A DNA stretch of 64,000 bases from positions 2,542,001 through 2,606,000 of the forward strand of contig NC_070575.1 of the NCBI RefSeq assembly GCF_026914185.1, in the 5' to 3' direction. Positions 9,972-19,310 of this stretch are shown one piece after another. The first letter of the stretch is position 1. Every line of letters starts with the position of its first letter. The notes under the pieces were generated by a model, which had not been told where the DNA came from, ran no database searches, and saw only the letters and a list, made by a program, of their open reading frames with translations. Made by a program: the position numbers and the translations under genes. Source of the DNA: Puccinia triticina. Its lineage: Eukaryota; Basidiomycota; Pucciniomycetes; Pucciniales; Pucciniaceae.

Positions 9972-10105
9972 GCCAAGTTATCCGAAGCATTTATAAGCTT
10001 GAGCATGTGGATAGATGGTTTGTTGGGGAGAATCTGCTTGAGTACCGGTGGTGTCATTGGTATTTGAGTGGCTCAATCTTTAGGTACTGCAAGGTACTCA
10101 AATAA
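9972..10105 (+). pseudogene. right part of the ORF interrupted by element D
   Basis: Continues in phase from the codon split at 5974. It reads RQVIRSIYKLEHVDRWFVGE and on to a stop at 10,105 (KVLK, TAA). The continuity across a perfect target-site duplication shows that element D landed inside a pre-existing open frame. No family is recognised. Confidence 0.5.
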
Positions 10106-10620
10106 AACCTTTCCAATCTGTGCTTTCCAAACTAGCATCCATTTAATCCTTGATGGGGGTGGGCAGGAAAATGCAAGGTTCTATGGGCATGGACTTAACC
10201 ATGTCAATTGAAGCTTGGAAGCTCTCCAAGCTCAAGTCAGTTTTAAGCTAGTCTACCAGTGTCTCCTATCTTACAGTCTTGTTCATCTGCTACTCACATG
10301 TCCCTCACTTCCCGCACCTGTCACTCACATATCACATGCTTGTTAGTCTACCTGGGGCAGCGTACGTGGAAGGCTCCTTTCCTTATCCTTCCACAACCAT
10401 CATCCACTCGCCCTTGCCTTGTGTACGCTGTCCTCAGGTAAAGTCCTTTCTCTTGTCTCTCTCTTTCTTTCTTTTTCTTTTCCTTTTCTTTTTCCTTTCC
10501 TTCTTCTCATCATGTTCCATCTTCTGTTCTTGTGAGGCTGATCATGTGTAATGAAAATCCTTCCACAACCATCATCCACTCGCCCTTGCCTTGTGTACGC
10601 TGTCCTCAGCCCCAGTCTAG
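10106..10620. repeat. non-coding stretch with a 50-bp direct repeat around a CT-rich tract
   Basis: A block of about 50 bp (CCACAACCATCATCCACTCG...CGCTGTCCTCAG) occurs at about 10,389-10,437 and again at about 10,561-10,609. The copies are separated by about 120 bp dominated by a (CTTT)n-like tract. This looks like a local duplication. 10,106-10,386 holds nothing recognisable. Confidence 0.6.
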
Positions 10621-10624
10621 CTCA

Positions 10625-11412
10625 TCAGTCAGACTGAGCAAGCAAAGAGAGAAACTCGTGATCTGGCACATGCACATAACCCCAGGTCCCTCTAAATGTG
10701 TGAGACCTGTTGCCAACCAAAGGGTCATGGACCCGTTGTTCCATGTCAATGTTGTTGATGCATATATTCGGCACAATTGGAACAGATTTGTTAAGGCTCA
10801 TTGCAACTTGGAGGTCATCTGCAGCCTCTCTTGCAAGAGACCTCATAGCCAACAAGGCAGACCGTTGGGAAGCGCTTAATCCCACGTGATTTAGGTACTC
10901 CTGCACCCGTTCCAAAATTCAACATGCCATGAGCCTCACTCCATTGTTAAGTTTCAATGTGTTGCACAGGCAGTTGATGGCAAATGCCATCATCAAGCAC
11001 ACAGTTAGTACACTGTACGTGGGAGATGTCAGCTTGAGAAAAGTGATAGCTGAAATAGAGCAAAGCAAGAATTGTGAACCCTATGGAAGCGCATAGTGGC
11101 AGCATCATGTCTGTTGGGGTTTTGCTTGTATCCAACAATGTCAGGAACATGAGTGGCATCTGAGAAATTTTTGGGGTTGAAACTGGCGGCGTTGGGACCT
11201 GTGCCATCAGGCAGAGCAGCCTCTTCTTCCTTGTTAACCCGGTGATTTTGTTGGTTTGGTGTAGGATGCATCCCCATCAAAGCATTTGTCAGGAACAGCA
11301 TGTTGGTCATGAGTGTTGCATCTTGACGGTTGCGGGCTTCAGCAGAGAAGAAATCTGCTTCAACTATTGGCAAGATTTGGAACAACCCTTGAGGATAGGC
11401 TCCTTGTGACAA
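10625..11412 (-). pseudogene. DUF6589-like protein fragment (frameshifted)
   Basis: Coding-like sequence lies in two or three frames. 11,412-11,029 reads GLFQILPIVEADFFSAEA and later DATHVPDIVGYKQNP. A middle segment (about 11,050-10,920) reads AFAINCLCNTLKLNNGVR. 10,915-10,625 reads LNHVGLSASQRSALLAMRSL, then PNICINNIDMEQRVHDP, VGNRSHTFRGTWGYVHVP. The last pattern (xxDNIDMxxxVH...GTWGY) is what I recall from DUF6589 proteins, common and often repeat-associated in basidiomycetes; this rests on memory of the family. A frameshift near 11,035 and a stop near 10,917 mark it as a pseudogene unless unseen introns exist. Confidence 0.45.
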
Positions 11413-12030
11413 AGGATCTCAATTGTCTGGATTCAAGGATATATTCATAAATGCAGTCAACCTTGATTAATAACCAGCAATAAACATTATCATACCTTGC
11501 CTTGGATGAATTCCGTCCAAGCCTCCCTGCCTGTAGGAGAACTTTTCATGAACACTCCCAGCTCCTGAAGAAATCCCGTTGTGGACTCAATTCCTGTTGG
11601 TTGAGCCCAATATTGGTGTAGATAAGCCAACTTAGGATTTGGTGAAGTGAGTTAGTGAAGCATAAACTGCTTTGGGGTCATTTTGTGGGGTAGGTTGTGG
11701 AGTACCTCACAGACATCAATTATCTTTTGGTCTGGGGTGATTTGCGGTTACATTGTTTTATTAAATGTGATTGAGGTAGCTGAAAACTGCACTTGGGATG
11801 ATTGGATGCGGACTGATGTGGACCAACTACTTTATACTGTTATGACTGGTTATGTGCACCTATGCACGCAGATAAGCGGATATGTTATAACATGTTTCAT
11901 ACAGGAATGAAATTTTCCCGGTGTGCAAGCTACTGGAAGATATGTCACACTAGTTCAATATATGGATTTGTACAGCTCAAGGAACCCTGAAAATCAATAA
12001 GTTTGAAGGGTTATGGAGTGCGAATGGTTT
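11413..12030. other. no gene recognised
   Basis: AT-rich sequence with short ORFs only. The small plus ORF at 11,683-11,910 has no recognisable motif. Nothing else is supported. Confidence 0.4.
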
Positions 12031-12600
12031 GACTTCCAGGGGTGTGTGTAGCAGGAAAAGATGGGGAAGGGTGAGACAAGTCTCCTGGTGCAAAGGGCAT
12101 GCGTGGGGCCCTTTGGGAACATGGTCTAAAGTGAAAAGGCACAAAATCCCCACCAAAACATTTTGGAAGATGGGAATCTCTCAGCCCAGTTTGGGGACAT
12201 TAGTCCCAAGTCCCTCCTTTGGAGGTTGTGCTTTGCGCCAGCCCAGGCTGTACCAGGGCCCTCCAATGTGGGGGACTTGTGTTAAGTTAGCCTTGCACCC
12301 GTCTTGCACCTGAGCAGCGGTGCCGGGTGCTCTACTAGGGACTGGGTTTTGGACAGCAAGCGGTGTGGTACCTGGGTACTGCCCGCCCAGGGGGGATCCA
12401 GGGCCGGCAGCCCACTTGGCTTGACCATCATGTTCCACTTGGTGCAGCTGCGACTGATCCCGTTCACATTGGCTTCCTGGAACACTAGAGATGGCCCCAA
12501 CACACCCATTGCGGGTACCTGCCCAGGTTTAGACCTGCTATCCACTGGCGGCTACCCGCACAGGGTCGGCGGGTACCTGCCAGCGTGTGCGTTGTAGGAC
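12031..12600. repeat. GC-richer stretch with GCGGGTACC-type words
   Basis: Compositionally distinct from its neighbours, with words such as GCGGGTACC, CTGGGTACTGCCCG and TGGGGACTTGTG. These resemble the dispersed palindromic GC-rich family at 1.2-1.6 and 23.0-23.2 kb. Overlapping ORFs on both strands (12,029-12,597) contain no domain and are probably composition artefacts. Confidence 0.4.
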
Positions 12601-13384
12601 TTGTGTGGGACACTAAATATAATTTGGTGAAATATCCGCTGAGGGGGAAATAAATTGCTTAATACATTGAAAGGCTATCACAACTTACATGTGGTTTGAA
12701 AGACCTGCCCCTCTAATAATACTATGCAAATATCTAAGAGTCTTCACCAGGGGGGAAATGATCACACTCTCCAGAGAGTGCCAGATGGCAACTTCTTTCA
12801 GGAAGGCTGCCAGATGTGAGCTGTGCCTCAGTTTTAACTCAGGCATGTGCTAGCTTGATGTCATGTTCAACTAATACCAATCTCTGCTCTAGTCATGCTT
12901 TTATAATCTGGTGAGTTAACAACACAACACAGGGCTGTTTCAATTGAGATACTTTGAGGCAGATTTTCTTCTGTAACCATCAAACATGCCATCTGTTGCA
13001 GCAGAGCAATCCATGCTTATTCATAGGGATTGTACAAATTAATCCTTGGAAAGTAAAAAGCACTCGTAGGGTATTACTTTCAGCCTTACAGCAAGTACTC
13101 ATCTACGGTGCCGGGTGCAGGTGCAGGTGCCAGGATATTGGACTGAAAAACTGGCAAGTATTTGGTACAAGTACTCACCATACATCTGTGAACTGCAGGT
13201 TGTCTTGTTTGCACCACATCTTTACAGTTGGATTACACATAATACAACAGCACAACTGCTGTGCTGCAAGTCAAATTGAACTCTGAGGCTCTGGCTGGAG
13301 AAATTTCAACAATTGCACATCTCTGACTGGGTAAATGCCTCCAATCACAGTCCTCAATTGTAGGGATTCCTCATGTCAAAGAGC
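12601..13384. other. no gene recognised
   Basis: AT-rich, with short ORFs only (the longest, 12,954-13,286, has no motif). No terminal repeat or LTR edge was found. Confidence 0.4.
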
Positions 13385-13575
13385 TTCACTGCCTCTTTGA
13401 CTGGAGGTATTCCCCTGGCTGCGGAGGCATACCCCTCTCTGCTGGAGGTATCCTTGTTGAAGATCTGTGTACATCTCTTTGACCAGAGGGATCCCTCTGG
13501 TCAAGCAGACATACCTCTTTGACCAGAGGAATACCTGCGGTCAAGGTGTACATGCCTCTGACCACAGGAATCAAT
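13385..13575. repeat. array of short inverted units (CTCTTTGACCAGAGG type)
   Basis: Repeated units of about 35-50 bp built on CTCTTTGACCAGAGGnATnCC and its complement, so consecutive units can pair as hairpins. A phrase after it, GAATCAATCCCCCCTGTTGG, recurs near 14,600 (AATCAATCCCTCCTGTTGG). That ties this array to the one starting at about 14,560. Confidence 0.6.
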
Positions 13576-14559
13576 CCCCCCTGTTGGATTTATGTATAAC
13601 TCTTACACCAGAGAAATCACTGTCAGCCTTAGAGTCAACACAGCTGACCTAAAGTCTGCCTTTTTCTACTTTTTACATATGAATTAATTCATATCCTTTT
13701 CATCTTAGGAAATATCCTTGTTTTGACTTCATATTCTGTTTCCTCATGCAATTTTAACACTAGTTACAACTTACCAATTCTTTGTAACTCTACTCCTTCC
13801 CTGAGTTCTTGAGTTGTGGCGTGCATGCGCAGTTTTGACGTGTCAGCGCTACCAGGCGCGCCAAACCATATGTACATATGTAAACTACATAAGCTAACTG
13901 TAAAAATTTTTGTAGTCAGGATTCCCCTATGCCTGAGGAAGATCTACAGACTTCAGACAGCCAGAACCACACCCCAGATAACCCCAGGATCACCACCAAA
14001 GAGATTACCACACTCCCAGTATACCTACCTTCACAGGCGCCTAGGATATTGACAGGAAGTAACCTCTTTCACTGAACCTTGTTTATCTCAGAGGTACAAC
14101 TCTGTGTCTGCTTGATTTGCTCTTCTTTGCTGGCCTTTGCCTTATCCTTGATCACAGGTCTGCACCTGCTTTACATCATTCTTTTTCTGTGGTTTTTGTA
14201 AGAAACAAACCACATAGGTTTCCCTTTAAAGAAACTTGACTATCCAGAAGGAAGCTAAAAAATTGTGGCTGGATTAAAATTGTCTAATCCAGAAGCCCTC
14301 CACGTTTCTTTGGTGAGAGGAGGCTGTTGCACTCTCTAGCACAGCTTGGCAGCACTCTTCTAAAGAGGTAGCATTGACAGTGGATGTGAATTCCCACCAG
14401 AATAACCTTGAATATCTGCTTAATCTTGAATCTGCTCAGTCTCTTTTTCTCTCTCTCTCTCTCTCTTATATTTTTATTTTCTTTATCCAAAGAAATCCAA
14501 ATATTCCCCCCTTTTTTTCTTGTGTCCTGCTGTCACCATAGAGACTCAGGCTCACAATC
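13576..14559. other. no gene recognised; includes a (CT)n tract
   Basis: AT-rich sequence with a TC/CT microsatellite near 14,440-14,468 and a CATATGTACATATG palindrome near 13,867. No ORF carries a recognised domain. Confidence 0.4.
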
Positions 14560-15520
14560 ACTGTGTTTGAGGAGGTTTACACACCTCTGAATAGAGGAAT
14601 CAATCCCTCCTGTTGGATTTTTTTACAGCTTGCTGATCAGAGGAATGCCTTCCATCAAAGAGTTGAGTCCACTCAGGGGGCTGATATGTGACCAGCTTGC
14701 CAGGAGGAACTCCCTTGCCAAGCTGGATAAGCTCAACAAGACAAGGGACTGCTCTTAACAGACCCTCTCAGCCAAGCAGCTGGAAGGATGCCTCTTGGCA
14801 AGCTTACATACCAGTCTACCGCTGGGATGACTCCTCCCAGTGAGCTGGATACATATGAATCCAGCTTTCCAAAATAAATCACCCCAGTGAGCTAGATAAA
14901 TATGCATCAATCTCCGTGAGTGAGGTCCTCCCGGCGAGCTGGAGACCTCCATTGCCAAGCTGCAGATATATATATATATACCAAGCTCACCAAGAGGACT
15001 GCTCCCAGAGAGCTGGATACTTATGTATACAGCTTGCCAAGAGGGGTCCTCCCAGCAAGCTGGGTACTATCCAGCTCGCTAGGAGGATTCCTCTTGGCAA
15101 ACTGGATATATTTGTATATATCCAGCTGGGCAAGGAATGTTGTTGCCCAAGTCCACCCTCAGGTTTGGGCAAACCTGAGGGTGGACATGTCAAGCATGGA
15201 CCCTTGTGACATTGCACACCTATGTCACAGGTGAAAATTCTTCATCTCAGGGAGACTACCTTGAATGACCGGTACAGCCCGGCCGTCAAAGGGAGCCTGC
15301 CTCTGATGACTGAGTCGTACCAGACATTGCAAGGAATTCTGACTCCCTTTGATGGCCCAATTGTGGCTACCATTGGAGGGATTGTGTATTTTTATTGGTG
15401 GCCAGCACTACTCAGCCATCAAGGGGAGTCTAAAATCCTCGCAATGGCTGGTATGGCTTGGCCATCAGAGGCAGACTTCCTCCAACGGCCGGACTGTACC
15501 GGCCATTGAGGGGAGTAAAG
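14560..15520. repeat. hairpin-unit array (AGCTGGATA / GGCCGG types)
   Basis: Two adjoining arrays. At 14,640-15,130 units alternate GAGCTGGATACATATG...CCAGCTTGCCAAGAGG with inverse copies, plus a short (AT)n at about 14,966. At 15,240-15,515 units carry GACCGGTACAGCCCGGCC and GGCCGGACTGTACCGGCC. Consecutive units are imperfect inverted repeats. The style matches the interior of the 813-bp element at 44,768-45,580. The ORFs overlapping this stretch are repeat translations. Confidence 0.6.
15151..15186. repeat. perfect 17-bp inverted repeat with 2-base spacer
   Basis: Left arm GTCCACCCTCAGGTTTG (15,151-15,167), spacer GG, right arm is its exact reverse complement (15,170-15,186). It is the strongest hairpin in this array. 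It could be the closed end of a fold-back unit; it is not followed by a T-run that would suggest a terminator. Confidence 0.85.
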
Positions 15521-15525
15521 ACTAT

Positions 15526-16850
15526 CACTACCAACATGGATAAATTTGCGATGTTGTATATTGATCAGTATAGTGTATATTGATCAAATTATATTGATCA
15601 TTTTTTTTTTATTCCTCTTGATACCATTGTCTGTGTTCCATGTCTCCTTAATACTCTTCCATAATATCTCAACTTCCCCCGTGTTAGTTTGAAGCCACAT
15701 GAATCTTTTCTTTTTTTTGCCTGATAGAATTCAAGAATTTCTAAATACACCATTCTGTTCTTCCTGAAAAAAAGACATTGCAAGTTTTAGGATTAATCCA
15801 GGGTGGCTGAGGGGTCTCAGAAAGTTTGAATTGATTTTTTTTACTTCAACCATTGATGTTATGAGAAGTCTCTGAATCTATTTTTTTTTCAACAAAGGGA
15901 AACATTGACCCCTCACCTCTCTCATAATACCATCTTTCATGCGTTTTGAATCTGGTCTGAGCTGAACTTTCCTGAAGATATTGCATATCATCCTTGATAT
16001 GCAACATGCATACAAGGCCTTTTGAAATTAGTTTACCATGGTTTACCATATTTTTGTTAACACCAAGAAACTACCAAATTAGTGATATTTGGCACCTGAT
16101 CACATTTTAGCTGCTACATTTGGAGGTTTTGTGGTCATTCAAGGTACACAATGAATCTTTGAGGGCATTTGATTATTTTGGTACCAATATAATGGAAGAC
16201 CTCCCACGCTGCACCGAGATGTAGTGGCAGAAACACCAAGACACTACCAAATTAGTGATATTTGGCAACTGATCACATTGTGGCTGCTACATTTGGGGGT
16301 TTTGTGGTCATTCAAGGTACACAATGACTCTTTGAGGGCATTTGATTATTTTGGTACCAATATAATGGAAGACCTCCCACGCTGTGCTAAAGCTAAATAT
16401 AGCGCACATGTGCTTTTCCCCCAGGGGAAACAGCGCAAGCGCGTCCAAAAACGCTGCGCTTTTGCACTAAAATAGGGCAGCGCAGCTCAAAAAAGCTTTT
16501 TGCCGCAACAAGTGTGCTACATGCGCTATTTGGCTACAATAACACAAGCACACCGCAGCTGTGATGTGCTTTGAGGTGCTACAGGCTACCAAGTGGTTAT
16601 ACATATCCATCCAATTCATTCATCCCACCGTGGTGTGATTGCTCACCATCCCTCACTCTTAATCTGTAACTTCAGGTCTGTTTCCCATCTGATCATTTTG
16701 CCATGGCCGCCAAAGATTATGACCCCATGCCATCTACACCTCCAAAAAATCCCAACCTTTCCAGCAATCAACATCAATCAACCCGCCAAGAATCCTCCCA
16801 GGTACCAATATAATGGAAGACCTCCCACGCTGCACTGAAATGCAGTGGCA
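15526..16850. mobile_element. partial CACTA-family copy (left terminus retained)
   Basis: Begins CACTACCAACATGG and continues with the GTATATTGATCA subterminal motifs and TTCCTCTTGATACC seen at both ends of the 46,426-55,192 element. It then has about one and a half 173-bp-type units (16,057-16,384) in the orientation of that element's right arm. An unrelated insertion interrupts the array at about 16,385-16,800, after which GGTACCAATATAATGGAAGA repeats. No right terminus was found, so the copy is truncated. Preceding bases TAT may be half of the 3-bp duplication. Confidence 0.7.
16389..16549. mobile_element. putative small MITE (TAGCGCA-type inverted ends)
   Basis: The left end GCTAAATATAGCGCACATG and the right end CATGCGCTATTTGGC are imperfect inverted repeats about 155 bp apart, with GC-box-like repeats (GCGCAAGCGCG, GCAGCGCAGC) inside. 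It lies within the partial CACTA copy. The target duplication is not clear. Confidence 0.35.
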
Positions 16851-17159
16851 GATTGCTACAAGTGACATGAAAAAGTACAAAGGCCCCTTTGTATTTTGCT
16901 ATGTCACTTGCAGACAAGTGATCATTGTTTTTTCCTGGTGATGAAGTAGCCAATCATAATACTCACGGTGTTGCAGCTCTTTCCTTCCTTGATGCCGTCA
17001 AAATTTCTTCTTCCTGCTTTGCCCTGGCAACCAGTGTTGAAGACCCTTCTGTACCCCTCAGCAAGCATTTGCACTTGATTGATGTCCTTCACAAATTCCG
17101 AAACGTTATAATTGATGTCTTGATGGTGTACATCATTCTCCAGACCCACTCACTGCCAA
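16550..17159. other. unassigned sequence
   Basis: Holds an ATG at 16,703 opening a short frame (MAAKDYDPMPSTPPKNPN) that resembles the charged N-terminus of some hAT transposases, then returns to a CACTA-array unit at 16,801-16,850. 16,925-17,206 has an ORF on each strand, neither recognised. Confidence 0.25.
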
Positions 17160-17313
17160 CATATAAGCATCAGATGCTTGCATCCCAGTTAATCTGGGAT
17201 GCTTGAAACCAATTTAAAATTGGTTGCACCCCTCCAATGCAATCCGCATCCAAGCTAAGATTGGGGGGTCAAAACCCAAGGGTTTTGACAACCAATTCAA
17301 ACTTGGCTGCGGA
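17160..17313. repeat. cluster of short hairpins, left half
   Basis: Successive inverted repeats: GCATCCCAG/CTGGGATGC, AACCAATTT/AAATTGGTT and CAAAACCC/GGGTTTTG. The cluster is cut by the solo LTR at 17,318 and continues at 18,226. Confidence 0.55.
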
Positions 17314-17317
17314 CCAG

Positions 17318-18221
17318 TGTGGTAACCCTGTTCCTGTTCATACTATCATCTTCATATCACCTAAACCCTTCATAAATACCTCATTATTACTTCATATTCA
17401 GATTCTACACCCCATTTTACCCCTAGTCACCCACTCATTTCACCTAGGATTTCCAAATGGATCAGCAGTTATTGGCATGTATAGTTTTGGCAGGTATTTT
17501 CTTCATACATATCCTTAGCATTATTACATACATCATTCATTAGTATCATAGCTACATAGGACTGCAGATCTTACATAACTTCATTATTAATTTTCCCCTC
17601 CATATGAATCAGCAGTACATTCCTTCATAGCTCTTGTAGTTATTACCAAATGCTCATCATTATTTCATCTTCTACATAGTTACCTTTCATGTACACTCCT
17701 TGGTCATTGCACCTTCATCATGACTGCTCATCTTCAGATATTTTTAGTATGTGCTTGTCATGTATCACCCCCTGTAGTACTTCTCACATATATAAACACC
17801 CTTCTAGATGTTGTATCCCCATCATGCACTTTCACCCACTACACTTTGTATGCCATACTCTCTGTAGCACCTTTACACACCTCACTTAGATAACATTTCA
17901 CCCCTCAGAAATATATCCCCAGCATATATCTCATGACACATCTCAGAGTGACTCCCCAAGAGCTTCTGCTTTTCTCCCCATCTCACTTTTCCTCTCTCAC
18001 CTAGTAGGATTGATACACCTCAAACTCATAAAGTGTTCAAGTCATCTAAGTCAAAGAGAATCATCAGCCACACCCTTTTCTTTTTCTTAGTGTAAACCTC
18101 TCTCCATCAGCATTAGTCAAGAGGGCAGCCTCACCAGCACCTGTAGCCTCTTCTACATTATTAGTAGTGTAGTTTACTATTTCCCCTCACAGCTCTTTCC
18201 TGACCTTTTAGGAGTACCACA
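17318..18221 (+). mobile_element. solo LTR, family B
   Basis: A 904-bp copy of the family-B LTR (TGTGGTAACCCTG...GGAGTACCACA) flanked by the 4-bp CCAG duplication (17,314-17,317 and 18,222-18,225). It is complete end to end but shows more substitutions and small deletions than the pair at 1.6-5.6 kb, so it is older. It formed by LTR-LTR recombination after insertion. Confidence 0.88.
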
Positions 18222-18225
18222 CCAG

Positions 18226-18490
18226 CCAAGCTAAAGTTGGTAGGCCTCTCAACTGATGAATCCAGCATATTGGTTGGGAGGCAGCCAAGGTAACATCGGC
18301 CATCACCCATTGATTGATGAAAACTTGGTTGACAGCTCAACCAAGCTTTCATAGTATTGGTTGTGGGCAGCCAATTCAATCAAGCTCGGTGGTTGCCCCA
18401 CCAAGGCAATTGCACCTGAGGACATTGTAAAGCGGGTCTTGTAGCCTAGCCCCTGCACAAGTGAGCTAGGCTAGAGGCCTCCCCCTAGCC
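18226..18490. repeat. cluster of short hairpins, right half
   Basis: Words such as AGCCAAGC, AACTTGGTTGACAGCTCAACCAAG and CCTAGCCC/GAGCTAGGCTAG form repeated short inverted repeats continuing the cluster at 17,160-17,313. No ORF. Confidence 0.45.
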
Positions 18491-19024
18491 TAGAATCACG
18501 ACCTCTGGGACCTCTCAACCTCCAAGACTTGCTCCCTTGATTTTTTCCAAGTCACCCCCTTTACGTGGTACAAACACATCTTGCTCCACAAACAACCATC
18601 TCAATAAAACTGTACCTCTCTCTCCACTCTCTCTCTAAAGTACCATCAAATGAATCATTTATTCACTATTGATTGAGTCTCATTATTCCAAACAATAGTT
18701 AACTGGGTTTTCTATCACACATTGACTTGCAGTTCTGTTTCTCATCCAATTTTTCCCGCCTATTGGACAAGGACTTATATTATGAACCAGTCTTTGTAAA
18801 GCTAGTGAAAGAAATGAAATCAAAATTCATTTTATGAAATTATGAACACAACACAAGTCAGGAAAGGCACCATTGCAACAAGCAACAAGAAATAGAGAGC
18901 TTTGTTGTATGACAGAAGCAAAAAATCAATATGACCGGACAACAATGAGGAAAGGAGACATGAAATCAACCATGATTTAGACATCAGAAAAAAACTAATT
19001 GTAACTGTGATCTGTATCCCACCC
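18491..19024. other. no gene recognised
   Basis: AT-rich with a (CT)n-like stretch near 18,606-18,640. A 64-codon hydrophobic minus ORF (18,832-19,026) has no recognised family. Confidence 0.4.
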
Positions 19025-19036
19025 ACTATCAGCCCC

Positions 19037-19246
19037 TCAAATCATTGCATCAAACTGCTGATCCTCAGCCTCCTCACCATCCTCCGCGTCATCCAAAAAT
19101 GTTTGTGCTTGAAGGTCTTCTTCAATCTCTTTGCTAGTAGGCTGCCCCAGATCAGCAGCCACCTTGGGAACTGGATTGGTTCCCAGCCGTCCTACCAACT
19201 GAAACCAGGGGTGTGGGCTACCTATAAGCATTTCAACCACTACTGA
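19037..19246 (-). other. short ORF with acidic C-terminus, unassigned
   Basis: A minus frame of about 70 codons ends in an acidic tail (TFLDDAEDGEEAEDQQFDAM). Upstream the frame runs into the 28-bp minisatellite and is not credible as protein there. It could be the last exon of a lost gene. No domain is recognised. Confidence 0.25.
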
Positions 19247-19310
19247 ATATCCTGAGTGGGATATCCAGTAAGAAATCCAGGATACCCTGTATCCAAAGCA
19301 CACTCCGTAA
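19226..19310. repeat. left copy of an array-flanking direct repeat
   Basis: ACCACTACTGAATATCCTGAG followed by GTGGGATATCC...GATACCCTGTAT matches 21,684-21,750 in the same orientation. Both copies run straight into the 28-bp unit, so the flank and the unit belong to one repeat family. Confidence 0.7.

Noticed and set aside
12029..12597. Host gene at 12.0-12.6 kb
   Set aside because: Overlapping ORFs on both strands have no domain and track GC-rich repeat words.
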